In this document: one piece after another, positions 16,553-24,958 of the stretch
How positions within the stretch are numbered: position 1 is the first letter of the stretch
Layout of the letters: each line of letters begins with the position of its first letter
DNA from: Cyanobacteria bacterium UBA2566
Lineage (GTDB): Bacteria; Cyanobacteriota; Cyanobacteriia; Cyanobacteriales; Desertifilaceae
Length of the DNA: 25,667 bases
Direction: 5' to 3'
Assembly: GCA_002340255.1 (NCBI GenBank)
Contig: DDLS01000107.1
Coordinates: 1 to 25,667 of the forward strand
Notes under the pieces: model-generated
What the model was told of the DNA's origin: nothing
The model's database searches: none
Seen by the model: only the letters and a program-made list of their open reading frames with translations
Program-made: the position numbers and the translations under genes

Positions 16553-16592
16553 AGTAGGGGCGAAAGAAATTCAGCCCCTACTGTCTTTTTTC
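16553..16592 (+). terminator. Hairpin plus T-run facing the plus strand
   Basis: AGTAGGGGC (16553-16561) and GCCCCTACT (16574-16582) form a perfect 9-bp stem with a 12-nt loop. The next bases are GTCTTTTTTC, so it looks like an intrinsic terminator in the plus direction. No plus-strand gene ends just before it; both flanking genes are on the minus strand. AGTAGGGGC / GCCCCTACT palindromes also occur as dispersed repeats in cyanobacteria, by my recollection, so this could be a repeat. Confidence 0.4.
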
Positions 16593-16625
16593 TATTCCTT
16601 TTCTTACTAGCGTAAAGTGCTGTAA

Positions 16626-16880
16626 TTAGCGCCCATTACCCCAATAAATACCTGGAGCATAAGCTTCTTTTACCCGTCCAGTACGGCTACAAGTGAGCAG
16701 GAAATAATCACAGGATGGGCATTCAATTTGAGTTTGCTCTAACTTAACTAAGTGCTTGCGTTCAGCCGATGAACCACAGTTCGGGCAGGGTATAGGTTGA
16801 ATGAGAGGAATATTAAACTCTGAGGCATGGATATGCAGAGATGAATGTTGATTCTCTGATGTATTTAAGGAGGTTTTCAT
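16626..16880 (-). CDS. Small zinc-ribbon protein
   Basis: 84 residues. A four-cysteine zinc ribbon is clear: CPNC (Cys32, Cys35) and CPSC (Cys54, Cys57), with a further Cys64 in LLTCSRTGRV. The tail EAYAPGIYWGNGR is conserved-looking. Similar short cyanobacterial proteins are sometimes mislabelled as 'replication restart helicase PriA' because of the ribbon alone; nothing here supports a helicase. A role in nucleic-acid or protein binding is possible but unproven. The first 25 residues are polar and probably unstructured, so the true start could be later. No good ribosome site is visible. Confidence 0.72.
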   Translation of the reverse strand: MKTSLNTSENQHSSLHIHASEFNIPLIQPIPCPNCGSSAERKHLVKLEQTQIECPSCDYFLLTCSRTGRVKEAYAPGIYWGNGR

Positions 16881-17324
16881 GGTTTTTGAAAAATAAGTTT
16901 ACAAAGTTGATTACTAAAGGGTTGAGCCATCTTCCGGTTTCCTTAAATTCAAGATCTTGCCTTAAGTGACTCAATAGAGTATTTGTATTATAGTCAATTT
17001 TTTAGAGGTGTTACTTAGCCTTGAAATTAGTAAATCGTCCATTTCCCTTGATCCCTGACCGTTTGAAACCCTTTATTCATAAAGGTTTTGGACTATTTCA
17101 TGGAGCAGAAATCCTGTCTGAAGTTCTATAATCGAGATCTTAAAAATTTATTAAATTTAGTATTTTCTGATGGAAATTTACATATTGATTCTAGAAGAAA
17201 AATATGCTTATCACAGTTTACAGCTTTGAGCAATTAACTACATAATATCTTTATATTGTGGGGAGGTACAGACCCCAAATATAGGGAATCAACGGCTGTT
17301 AATCCCGAAATAATAGAGAAATAC
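16881..17324. other. 444-nt intergenic region with hairpins, no convincing gene
   Basis: This AT-rich spacer lies between the start of the zinc-ribbon gene and the end of glgX, both on the minus strand. It should hold the zinc-ribbon promoter. A near-perfect palindrome is at 17066-17088 (AAACC-C-TTTAT / ATAAAGGTTT, one bulged base). A 45-codon plus-strand frame opens with ATG at 17100 and stops at 17237, but it has no ribosome site and no recognisable motif, so I do not call it a gene. Hairpins close to the glgX stop are listed separately. Confidence 0.5.
17259..17306 (-). terminator. Candidate transcription end of the glgX operon (two hairpins)
   Basis: On the minus strand, about 19 nt past the glgX stop, GGGATTAAC pairs with GTTGATTCCC (one bulge). 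A second stem, TGGGG (loop of 9) CCCCA, follows. Between them the strand reads TATATT, a weak U-tract. The position suits the end of the SpoIIE-STAS-glgX transcript, but the signal is not a textbook terminator. Confidence 0.35.
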
Positions 17325-19445
17325 TTATCGTCCTACGAGGATTAAGACAGAGCGATCGCACAATTCCTGTTCAAACTGGTTTTCTAAAACCATTTCTGTA
17401 CCCGGTTTCCAGCTTTTCTGAACTGAAGTTAATCCTGTATCGGCAAATAAATGCCACTGTTTCTCATCCGGCAATTGGGGAATTTCAAACGTCAGAGGTT
17501 CCCAGTGCATATTCATCCCTACATAAATATAGTCGTCCTCCCGTTGTCCATCTTGGGCATGTTGACCACAGAGCAAAAAGCCTAACGTCCGAGCATAGTC
17601 AGCCCAGTCCACATTCCACGCTTGGGTTCCATGCCAACTAATATCAGCGTATCCACTGCCGACGATATCTTGATGTCGGAAATGGGTGCTGCGTCGTAGT
17701 ACCGGATGAGCATGACGGAAAGCGATACAGTGCTGGAAGAATTCAAAAATATCTTGATTTGTCTCCAATAAAGACCAGTCTAGCCAATTCAGCTCATTAT
17801 CATGGCAATAAGTATTATTATTCCCCTGCTTCGTGCGTCCCATCTCATCTCCCATTAAGATCATGGGTACACCTTGACTCACGATTAACAGGGCGATCGC
17901 GTTTTTCACCAGTCGTCGTCTGAGTTCATTGATTTCCGGATCGTCGGTCAACCCTTCCTCACCGCAGTTCCAACTAAAATTATCATTCGCCCCATCTCGG
18001 TTCCCTTCCCCATTGGCCTCATTATGTTTCTCTTCATAGGAGAATAAATCAATCAACGTAAACCCATCATGAGCCGTAATAAAATTAATCGAGGTTGTGG
18101 GGGGACGGTTCGTTTCAGCATACAGATCGGGAGACCCCATTAAACGATGGGACATCTCCCAAACCTCTGCATCTCCCTTGACAAATTGGCGCAACATATC
18201 CCGATATTTACCATTCCATTCCGCCCAACGGCCAAAGGAGGGAAATGACCCCACTTGATATAATCCACCTGCATCCCAAGCTTCCGCAATCAACTTACAT
18301 TTGGCCAAAATCGGATCGAACGCCAAGACTTCTAATAATGGAGGGTTAGTTAAGGGAGTGCCATCGCGATCGCGCCCTAAAATCGAAGCCAAATCAAACC
18401 GAAAGCCATCAATATGATATTCAGATGCCCAATAGCGCAAACAATCTAACACAATATTGCGCACAATGGGATGATTACAATTGAGTGTATTACCGCAACC
18501 ACTAAAATTAAAATAATACCCCTCTGGGGTCAACATATAATAAACCTTATTATCAATCCCTCGGAAGGAAATCATTTGACCCAACTCATTCCCTTCTGCC
18601 GTATGGTTAAACACCACATCTAAAATCACTTCAATCCCATTTTTATGCAGCTCTTTCACCAATGCCTTTAACTCATCAACCTGCATTCCCAACTTTCCGG
18701 TTGCTGCATAACCCGCTTTCGGCGCAAAAAAACCGACCGTACTATATCCCCAATAGTTATAGAGTCGCTCCCCTGTGTGTGGATTAAATCGATGATTTTC
18801 AAACTCATCAAATTCAAAAATTGGCATTAACTCTACTGCATTAACACCCAACGCTTTGAAATACTCAATTTTTTCCCGCATTCCCGCAAACGTTCCCCGA
18901 TATTTCTCTTTCACTCCTGATGAACGATGCTGGGTAAAACTGCGCAGATGCATTTCATAAATCACCAAATCTTCTGGCGGTAACTCTAAAGGCCGGTCAT
19001 TTTCCCAATCAAAATCATCAATCACAATTCGCGCCCGATGTTGATAGATATCCTTAAAATTGGGCATCTCACCCCAAAAATCCCGGCCGCCAATCACTTT
19101 AGCGTAGGGGTCCATCAAAATTTTGCTCGGATCGAACCAATGACCTTCGGTGGTATCATGGGGACCATCCATACGATAGCCATATTCAATATTTTCATAG
19201 TCCAAGTCAAAAACCATCATGCAGTAAACATTGCCAATCCGAAATTCTTCAGGAAAGGGAATTTCTACTAAGGGTTCGGGATCGCCTTTCGTAAAGAGAA
19301 CCAGAGTACAGGAAGTCGCATGACTGGAAAAAATGGAAAAATTCACTCCTCCTGGCTTTAAGGTTGCCCCAAAAGGAAAGGGTTTTCCTCGGCGCAATTT
19401 AAAAGTTTTATAGGTACGGGTGGGATGAATGTCAATACGTTCCAT
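17325..19445 (-). CDS. glgX: Glycogen debranching enzyme GlgX (isoamylase type, GH13)
   Basis: 706 residues, the usual length. The N-terminal CBM48 module covers about 15-100 (GVNFSIFSSHATSCTLVLF). The GH13 barrel carries VELMPIFEF (204), DVVFNHTAEG (276), DGFRFDLAS with nucleophile Asp351 (346-354), LIAEAWDAGG with acid/base Glu388 (385-394) and FITAHDGFTL with transition-state Asp460 (455-464). It cleaves alpha-1,6 branches of glycogen or limit dextrins during glycogen breakdown. It lies 42 nt downstream of the STAS gene on the same strand, after a SpoIIE-type phosphatase gene. In Synechocystis the glgX homologue slr1857 also sits beside STAS and icfG genes (from memory), which supports a shared control system. 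Confidence 0.96.
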   Translation of the reverse strand: MERIDIHPTRTYKTFKLRRGKPFPFGATLKPGGVNFSIFSSHATSCTLVLFTKGDPEPLVEIPFPEEFRIGNVYCMMVFDLDYENIEYGYRMDGPHDTTEGHWFDPSKILMDPYAKVIGGRDFWGEMPNFKDIYQHRARIVIDDFDWENDRPLELPPEDLVIYEMHLRSFTQHRSSGVKEKYRGTFAGMREKIEYFKALGVNAVELMPIFEFDEFENHRFNPHTGERLYNYWGYSTVGFFAPKAGYAATGKLGMQVDELKALVKELHKNGIEVILDVVFNHTAEGNELGQMISFRGIDNKVYYMLTPEGYYFNFSGCGNTLNCNHPIVRNIVLDCLRYWASEYHIDGFRFDLASILGRDRDGTPLTNPPLLEVLAFDPILAKCKLIAEAWDAGGLYQVGSFPSFGRWAEWNGKYRDMLRQFVKGDAEVWEMSHRLMGSPDLYAETNRPPTTSINFITAHDGFTLIDLFSYEEKHNEANGEGNRDGANDNFSWNCGEEGLTDDPEINELRRRLVKNAIALLIVSQGVPMILMGDEMGRTKQGNNNTYCHDNELNWLDWSLLETNQDIFEFFQHCIAFRHAHPVLRRSTHFRHQDIVGSGYADISWHGTQAWNVDWADYARTLGFLLCGQHAQDGQREDDYIYVGMNMHWEPLTFEIPQLPDEKQWHLFADTGLTSVQKSWKPGTEMVLENQFEQELCDRSVLILVGR

Positions 19446-19487
19446 TGTTATAAGTTACCCCAGAGAAGATTGGTAAAAGATCGTGAT

Positions 19488-19832
19488 TCAAGACAGGCTA
19501 CGAGCTTCATCTATGGTTTCACAAAGGGTGAAAAAGTCGAGGAATCCAGTAATGGACATGGTGTCACGAATTTCTTCCGATAATCCGACTAATATAATTT
19601 GTATTTTTTGCTCATCTATGTTTTTTTCGGCAGCTTTGCGATGTAAGACTAATAAGGTTCTTAGTCCCGCACTGGACATAAAAGAAACTTCTGTCATATT
19701 GAGCAAAATTTTGGGGGCTGATTCGATCGCGGGTAGAATCTGCTCTTGTAAGGTAGAGGCAGTTTGTCCGTCAATGCTGCCTTTGACTTCTATAATCGTT
19801 ACTAAATCTTCACTGTGAATGTTAATGTCCAT
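19488..19832 (-). CDS. STAS-domain anti-sigma factor antagonist
   Basis: 114 residues forming one STAS domain (SpoIIAA/RsbV type). The sequence runs EVKGSIDGQTASTLQEQI (15-32), LLNMTEVSFMSSAGLRTLL (43-61) and ends in the last helix (FLDFFTLCETIDEA). The conserved phosphorylatable serine is Ser53 or Ser54 in the MSSAGL motif. Partner-switch proteins of this kind bind an anti-sigma-like kinase when dephosphorylated by a PP2C phosphatase. The gene for such a phosphatase lies 24 nt upstream on the same strand, and glgX follows. No SpoIIAB/RsbW-type kinase is in the window, so the third partner must lie elsewhere or be replaced. It resembles Synechocystis Slr1856, a phosphoprotein acted on by IcfG. 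Confidence 0.93.
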   Translation of the reverse strand: MDINIHSEDLVTIIEVKGSIDGQTASTLQEQILPAIESAPKILLNMTEVSFMSSAGLRTLLVLHRKAAEKNIDEQKIQIILVGLSEEIRDTMSITGFLDFFTLCETIDEARSLS

Positions 19833-19856
19833 GGGGTGTTGGTCGCCGTTTAAGGA

Positions 19857-21938
19857 TTAATGGGGAGAAACAGAAGCAACTGAGGGTTCCTGGTTTTCCG
19901 AGGGAGCAGGGAGAACGGATCGCCTCACCACTAATAGGGTCATATCGTCAAATTGATCCGTTTGATTGCGATGGGAGTCGATCCGATGGATAATCCGCTC
20001 TAGCAAGACAGTAGCAGATGTTGCGGGTTGTTCCAATATCGAGAGTAAGCTTTCTAGGGAAAAGGACTTACCTTGAGGCGATCGCGCATCGGTGATGCCG
20101 TCAGTGTATCCTAATAAGAGATCTCCTGGATCTAAGGTAACCTGGTGACTTTTATAGTCTGCTCCCATCTGAATTCCTACGGCTGGTCCTGTAGGGGGTA
20201 GAGATTCTTTTACTCCACCTCTAGACTTGAGAATAAATAGGGGTAAGTGTCCAGCATTGATATATACTAAGTTACCTGTTTTCCGGTCTAATATACCAAA
20301 AAATAACGTGGCAAACATTCCTAAGTTTCCATGGTTTTTGGCTAAATAGTGGTTGGTTAACTCGACTGCTTTTAGGGCATTAATGCGATCGGCAGTATAA
20401 AAGTTGTGGTGTTCAGTGGAAGGGATTGCATCACCCACTGTGAATTTTCCAGTTAAAACCAAGCCATCTAAGCTGGTTTGTCCGGAAAAAATTCGGATTA
20501 AACTTTGAATTAAGGGCATAAATAGGGCAGCCCCGACTCCTTTATCACAAATATCAGCAATGACTAAACCGATGTAGTCCTCTTCTAATTCAAAAGCATC
20601 ATAGAAATCGCCAGCAACTTGACGGGCAGGTTTAAACCAAGCTAAGACTTCCCAATTAGGAGGATTAAGAATGACTAAGGGTTTGGCTTCATCTCGTTTA
20701 GGTAAAAAATTGCGTTGAATTTGCCGACCTTTTTCTAATTCAAAGGTTAAAGTGGTATTGGCTGCATATAAGGCTTTATTGGCGGCTTCTAATTCCCTTG
20801 TCCGTCGGGTTACTTTGTCTTCTAGAGTTTGGTTGGCTTGAGCGAGTTGACGAAAACCCTTTTGAAGTTGATCCGCCATGCGATTAAAGCTATCAACTAA
20901 AATCCCAATTTCATCTTCTCTATTGACCTGAATTCTCTGCTTTAATTCTCCAGTACAAAGGGTTGTCGAAACGACAATTAAATCGGTGATGGGACGAGTG
21001 AAACTGGTGGCAATGAACCACACGGCTGCACCAATGACCAATAGCGTTCCTAGGGTTAAATAGACGGAAATTTGCCAAAATTGCTCTTCGGGTTGGCGCA
21101 GTTCACGGGTTTGTTCTTGTAGCAGGAGAATCAGTCCATTACCCAGGGGTAAGGAGTAGCCTAACCAATAATTTCCATCGCGATCTTGTCGTTCAAAATG
21201 CTGTCCAGGGGAGGTGAGGGTGGGTTGAATGTCTGGATGATTTTCCCAAGACATAAATTGGGGTTGGGAGAGAAGGGTAACATCGGGATGTACAAGAATG
21301 TAACCCTGACGATCTAAGAGCATGGCATAGCCAGTTTTTCCCCATCGCAGCGATCGCAGTTGGCTACTAAGGGTGACTAAATTAATACAGCTTCGCAAAA
21401 CTCCGTTAGCGTAGTTTTGTGCAGCACTCGCCTCCATTTGACCCCATATCGGTACCGTCGAACACAAAACAGGTTGGTTATAGGCTTGGGAAATGAAGGC
21501 TTCCATGGAGGTTGAACCGGCGATCGCCTGTTGAAACCAAGACCTGTTGGCTACATTTTCTCCGGTCTTTTCCCAGGTACTGCTCACCTCTTTGCCTTGG
21601 CGATCGAAGGTTTGTGCCCAAGTCAGTCCATAGGTTGCCACCAAAAACCTTAAAATTGGTTCCTGACGCTCTGGGTTCATACTGACCATATCTTTAACTT
21701 GAGCAATATTACTGAGAATATCCTCTGTTTTACTACTATAGGTAGCCAGTTGCTGGACGAGTTCCTGGGCGCGAATCTCCCTATTTTGTTTAGCACTCTG
21801 ACGCATCCATGCTGTTGCCATAGAACTGGTTAACCAGGATATCGCCAATAAACCGGGGATCACAGCTAACAAAACCAAGACCGTAAGCTGAAAGCGTAAA
21901 CTATGGCTAGAAAAAGATTTCATAGAAAAAGATTCCAT
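19857..21938 (-). CDS. IcfG-like membrane PP2C phosphatase (dCache-HAMP-SpoIIE)
   Basis: 693 residues. TM1 (about 17-37), a periplasmic dCache-like sensor (about 45-285, with NRSWFQQAI at 131 and KTGYAMLLDRQGYIL at 201), TM2 (290-312), HAMP (about 313-365), a coiled coil (368-412) and a SpoIIE/PP2C phosphatase domain (about 425-672). The metal-binding acids are visible: GDFYD (Asp444), ADICDKG (Asp462), YTDGITD (Asp613) and DQFDDMTLLV (Asp664/665). It should dephosphorylate the STAS protein encoded next to it. A strong ribosome site AAGGTGAGG lies 4-5 nt before the ATG and is one arm of an 11-bp inverted repeat. Synechocystis IcfG, a PP2C near glgX, coordinates inorganic-carbon and glucose metabolism; orthology here is inferred from context. 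Confidence 0.93.
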   Translation of the reverse strand: MESFSMKSFSSHSLRFQLTVLVLLAVIPGLLAISWLTSSMATAWMRQSAKQNREIRAQELVQQLATYSSKTEDILSNIAQVKDMVSMNPERQEPILRFLVATYGLTWAQTFDRQGKEVSSTWEKTGENVANRSWFQQAIAGSTSMEAFISQAYNQPVLCSTVPIWGQMEASAAQNYANGVLRSCINLVTLSSQLRSLRWGKTGYAMLLDRQGYILVHPDVTLLSQPQFMSWENHPDIQPTLTSPGQHFERQDRDGNYWLGYSLPLGNGLILLLQEQTRELRQPEEQFWQISVYLTLGTLLVIGAAVWFIATSFTRPITDLIVVSTTLCTGELKQRIQVNREDEIGILVDSFNRMADQLQKGFRQLAQANQTLEDKVTRRTRELEAANKALYAANTTLTFELEKGRQIQRNFLPKRDEAKPLVILNPPNWEVLAWFKPARQVAGDFYDAFELEEDYIGLVIADICDKGVGAALFMPLIQSLIRIFSGQTSLDGLVLTGKFTVGDAIPSTEHHNFYTADRINALKAVELTNHYLAKNHGNLGMFATLFFGILDRKTGNLVYINAGHLPLFILKSRGGVKESLPPTGPAVGIQMGADYKSHQVTLDPGDLLLGYTDGITDARSPQGKSFSLESLLSILEQPATSATVLLERIIHRIDSHRNQTDQFDDMTLLVVRRSVLPAPSENQEPSVASVSPH

Positions 21939-22301
21939 ATCCTCACCTTAAGCGGTGAATGGCTGGGTGCCTTAGTTCCTGAGATGCCAATCTTCAGGTC
22001 ATTAATCAGAACGTGTGGAGGAGAGCAACAAGACAATCTCAGCTATCCCCGACCCTTAAGGTGAGCTAGATTAACCTTTCATTTTAACTGAAAACGAACC
22101 TTAATATAGACCGAACCCAGAATTTTGGGATATTTTAATAGTCCCGTTCAGCGTTTTGGAGTATTTTGGTTCATAGCAGATTCAACACTGTCCCCGATAA
22201 AATTTGCGATCGCTAAAGTGTGTAATCTACCAGCAGGTTTGTTGTTTAACTTTCCTTGCTCACCTGATTTAAACTCTTCATCCTTGGAGAAGTCAAAGCG
22301 T
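21939..22301. other. 363-nt divergent control region between SpoIIE-type and MFS genes
   Basis: This region separates the minus-strand phosphatase gene from the plus-strand MFS gene. The phosphatase half holds the nested inverted repeats (21942-22065). The MFS half is AT-rich with a HIP1 site near 22207. The MFS frame is open back to a TTG at 22125, but the extra 59 codons look non-coding. No strong -35/-10 pair stands out on either strand. Confidence 0.45.
21942..22065 (-). promoter_or_regulatory. Structured leader that can mask the ribosome site of the SpoIIE-type gene
   Basis: On the minus strand, CTCACCTTAAG (22065-22055) is exactly complementary to CTTAAGGTGAG (21952-21942), and the second arm contains the Shine-Dalgarno sequence. 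A second perfect stem is nested inside: CTGAGAT (minus 22042-22036) with ATCTCAG (minus 21985-21979). If transcription starts upstream of 22065, the leader can fold so that the ribosome site is closed. Whether this is a riboregulator, an RNA thermometer or a protein operator cannot be told from sequence. Confidence 0.5.
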
Positions 22302-23546
22302 ATGAATATAACCACGAATTATGAGCCAAAACTCAATATCTTGGGAATACCCGCAGATCGGGGCAGATGGCTTTTCATTCCTTTCGGGATGATCATCCTG
22401 CTGTGCTTGGGCAGTGTATATTCCTGGAGTATTTTTAGAACCCCTTTAGAAAATGAGTTGGGAATTAGTGCCACTCAAAGCCTATTGCCCTTCACATTTG
22501 TTTTGGTTTCCTTTGCCGTATCAATGCCGATCGCGGGTTTTTATATTACTCGGATTGGGGTGCGTGCCATGACGGTGATCGGGGGTCTTGCTGTGGGTTT
22601 GGGCTATATTCTTTCCAGCTTTGCGACTCATATTGGACTACTCATCTTCACCTATGGGGTAATTGCTGGAATCGGGATTGGTATTGCCTATGGTGTCCCT
22701 ATGGTTGTGGTCTCTCGCTGGTTTCCTGATAAAAAAGGGTTAGCTTTGGGGTTAACCATCGTCGGATTTGGACTTTCGCCCCTGATCACCGCTCCCTTAG
22801 CCAACTCCTTAATCGATGCCTATACGGTTCGACCCACGTTACGCATTCTCGGTATCGCCTTTACAGCCATCATTTTCGCCATTGCCTTCACTTTGAAGTT
22901 ACCTCCTAAGGACTGGCATCCTCAGCAACATATCGTTGCGTCCCAATCGAGCGTTGTCTCAACCTATTCTGGGAACTTGCTCAAGAGTCGATCGTTTTAT
23001 GGACTGTGGATTTGTTACGCGATTGGAACTATCGTCGGTTTGAGTGCGATCGGTATTTCCAGCCCAGTTGGACAGGAAATCATTGAGATTAATCCGACTG
23101 TCGCGGCAAGCAGTGTTGCCTTATTTGCACTCTTCAATGGGGCAAGTCGTCCGTTTTTTGGTTGGTTGAGCGATCGCTTTAAGCCTCACTACATTGCCAT
23201 TTTGTCCTATGTGCTGATCTTAATCGGTTGTCTGTTAATGGTGAATGCTCAAACGGGACAAGTGGCGACTTATCTAATTGCCTTCTGCCTGTTTTGGTTC
23301 TGTCTTGGGGGCTGGCTGGCAATGGCTCCAACGATTACATTGCGCTTTTTTAACCCCGATCAATATGCTCAAAACTACGGTATTGTGTTCACAGCCTATG
23401 GTGTTGGTGCTTTGATTGGAACCTTAGTGACCGGCCGCATTCGAGATCTATTTGGCACATATAATTATGCGTTTTACTTTATGGCGTTTTTAGCCATTAT
23501 AGGTATCGTCATCGCCCAGGTGATGCTCAAGCGGGAAAGGAACTGA
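22302..23546 (+). CDS. MFS transporter, OFA (oxalate/formate antiporter-like) type
   Basis: About 414 residues with about 12 transmembrane helices. OFA-type signatures, numbered from the ATG at 22302: GSVYSWSIFRTPLENELG near 40, LVSFAVSMPIAGFYITRIGVRA (about 67-90), GVPMVVVSRWFPDKKGLALG (about 127) and NGASRPFFGWLSDRFKPHY in the second half. The family moves small organic acids such as oxalate, formate or related carboxylates; the substrate cannot be read here. The ATG at 22302 was chosen because a GGAGA site lies about 12 nt upstream and the hydrophobic core begins about 25 residues later. The frame is open to a TTG at 22125, which I judge false. The SpmA/SpmB gene follows after 47 nt on the same strand. 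Confidence 0.88.
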   Translation: MNITTNYEPKLNILGIPADRGRWLFIPFGMIILLCLGSVYSWSIFRTPLENELGISATQSLLPFTFVLVSFAVSMPIAGFYITRIGVRAMTVIGGLAVGLGYILSSFATHIGLLIFTYGVIAGIGIGIAYGVPMVVVSRWFPDKKGLALGLTIVGFGLSPLITAPLANSLIDAYTVRPTLRILGIAFTAIIFAIAFTLKLPPKDWHPQQHIVASQSSVVSTYSGNLLKSRSFYGLWICYAIGTIVGLSAIGISSPVGQEIIEINPTVAASSVALFALFNGASRPFFGWLSDRFKPHYIAILSYVLILIGCLLMVNAQTGQVATYLIAFCLFWFCLGGWLAMAPTITLRFFNPDQYAQNYGIVFTAYGVGALIGTLVTGRIRDLFGTYNYAFYFMAFLAIIGIVIAQVMLKRERN

Positions 23547-23593
23547 AGGAAGTCATCGACGCTATAAACACTCAACCCGATATCCCTCTTTAA

Positions 23594-24949
23594 ATGTCTC
23601 AAGCAGATCAACCTTCAGGAAAACCCAGTGCCATAAATATTGTTTTTGTCGGCTTCATGGCTGTCGCCATTCTCTTTGCTGGTTATACAGGCAAAATGGA
23701 AGAGGTGACTCAAGCCAGTTTGGACTCCGCCAAAACCGCAGTTAATCTAGCAATTGATTTAATTGGCGTAATGGCACTTTGGCTCGGTTTAGTACGGGTA
23801 CTCGAAGCCGGAGGACTCATGTACACTCTGGCGAATATCCTTAAACCCTTGATGGTTAAGCTGTTTCCGGATGTCCCCCCCACCCATCCAGCCATGGGGG
23901 CAATGATCCTCAATATTTCTGCTAATATGCTCGGATTGGGAAATGCAGCAACTCCCTTTGGCATCAAAGCAATGGTTGAACTCAATAAGCTTAATCCCCT
24001 CAAAGGGACTGCTACGAACGCCATGTGCTTGTTTCTGGCAATTAATACCTCTAGCGTTGTGTTGTTTCCCTTGGGAGTCATTGGAGTCAGAGTAGCCGCC
24101 AATAGTAGTAATCCGGCGGCGATTTTCCTGCCTACGTTATTAGCCACCCTTTGTTCTACCGTTGTCGGAATTTCGGTTGCGTCTTGGTTGGGTAGAAAAG
24201 ATTCTAGCTTCCAGGAGGTTGAGTCTCTCACAGAGCCGTCCCCAGAGGAATTAGAGATAGAAAGCAGCGATAATCGAGTGGAAGAAGTTGAAGAAGCTGA
24301 TTATTCTCACCTGCTCTATCCCACAGGTAGAGCGTCTCAAATGATTGCTTGGTTATTTATCCTTGGGTTTAGTGGGACTATTATCTATGGGGTGATTCGC
24401 AGCGACACCCTAGGGGATTTCTTTAACCAAGATTTCATTTCTCATTGGCTAATGCCGATCTTGATCCTCCTCATTATTACTTACGGAGTCGGGCGAGGGG
24501 TAAAAGTTTATGAAGCCGTCACCGAAGGAGCCAAACAGGGTTTTGATATTGCCATTCGGATTATTCCCTTTTTAGTTGCCATTCTGGTTGCTATTGGGAT
24601 GTTTCGCGCTTCTGGTGCAATGGAAGCCGTCTCTAACTTACTCAGTCCCATAACAAATTTAATCGGAATGCCAGCGGAAGTCTTACCGATGGCACTCCTG
24701 CGCCCCCTTTCTGGTGGTGGAGCTTTTGGAATTATGAGCGAGTTAGTTGAGCGATCGCCGGATTCCTATAGTGCCTTTGTTGCTTCTACCATGATGGGCA
24801 GTACGGACACCACGTTTTATGTTCTTGCCGTATATTTTGGGGCAGTTGGCATTACCCGCATTCGCCACGCTCTTGCCGCAGGACTTCTTGCCGATGCGAC
24901 GGGACTTCTATCGGCTTGTATCTTTTCGAGTTTATTTTGGATGGGTTAA
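23594..24949 (+). CDS. Fused SpmA-SpmB ('spore maturation') nucleoside-recognition membrane protein
   Basis: 451 residues built from two membrane halves. The SpmA-like half (about 15-200) has LIGVMALWLGLVRVLEAGGL (56-75), ISANMLGLGNAATPFGIKAM (108-127) and AINTSSVVLFP (149-159). An acidic linker (about 203-240) follows, then the SpmB-like half (about 248-451) with FDIAIRIIPFLVAILVAIGM (317-336), LLRPLSGGGAFG, STMMGSTDTTFYVLAVYFG and LAAGLLADATG. Both carry the Gate/nucleoside-recognition fold. In Bacillus the separate SpmA and SpmB help spore-core dehydration; cyanobacteria do not sporulate, so the role here must differ, possibly as a small-molecule gate. No ribosome site is clear. It lies 47 nt after the MFS gene and may be cotranscribed. 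Confidence 0.92.
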   Translation: MSQADQPSGKPSAINIVFVGFMAVAILFAGYTGKMEEVTQASLDSAKTAVNLAIDLIGVMALWLGLVRVLEAGGLMYTLANILKPLMVKLFPDVPPTHPAMGAMILNISANMLGLGNAATPFGIKAMVELNKLNPLKGTATNAMCLFLAINTSSVVLFPLGVIGVRVAANSSNPAAIFLPTLLATLCSTVVGISVASWLGRKDSSFQEVESLTEPSPEELEIESSDNRVEEVEEADYSHLLYPTGRASQMIAWLFILGFSGTIIYGVIRSDTLGDFFNQDFISHWLMPILILLIITYGVGRGVKVYEAVTEGAKQGFDIAIRIIPFLVAILVAIGMFRASGAMEAVSNLLSPITNLIGMPAEVLPMALLRPLSGGGAFGIMSELVERSPDSYSAFVASTMMGSTDTTFYVLAVYFGAVGITRIRHALAAGLLADATGLLSACIFSSLFWMG

Positions 24950-24958
24950 CAGTTAGCG

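Noticed and set aside
17100..17237. 45-codon plus-strand frame (MEQKSCLKFYN...) in the glgX/zinc-ribbon spacer
   Set aside because: No ribosome site, AT-rich, no recognisable motif; likely chance.
21966..22050. Yfr1-like CUCCUC-ACAC resemblance in the SpoIIE leader
   Set aside because: The minus strand has CTCCTCCACAC, not the exact Yfr1 core ACTCCTCACAC, and the flanking structure and terminator do not match.
22125..22301. N-terminal extension of the MFS gene from a TTG
   Set aside because: The added 59 residues do not look like the family, the DNA is AT-rich spacer, and a better ATG with a GGAGA site lies at 22302.
23710..24231. 173-codon minus-strand frame opposite the SpmA half
   Set aside because: Shadow of a strongly supported plus-strand gene; no family resemblance.
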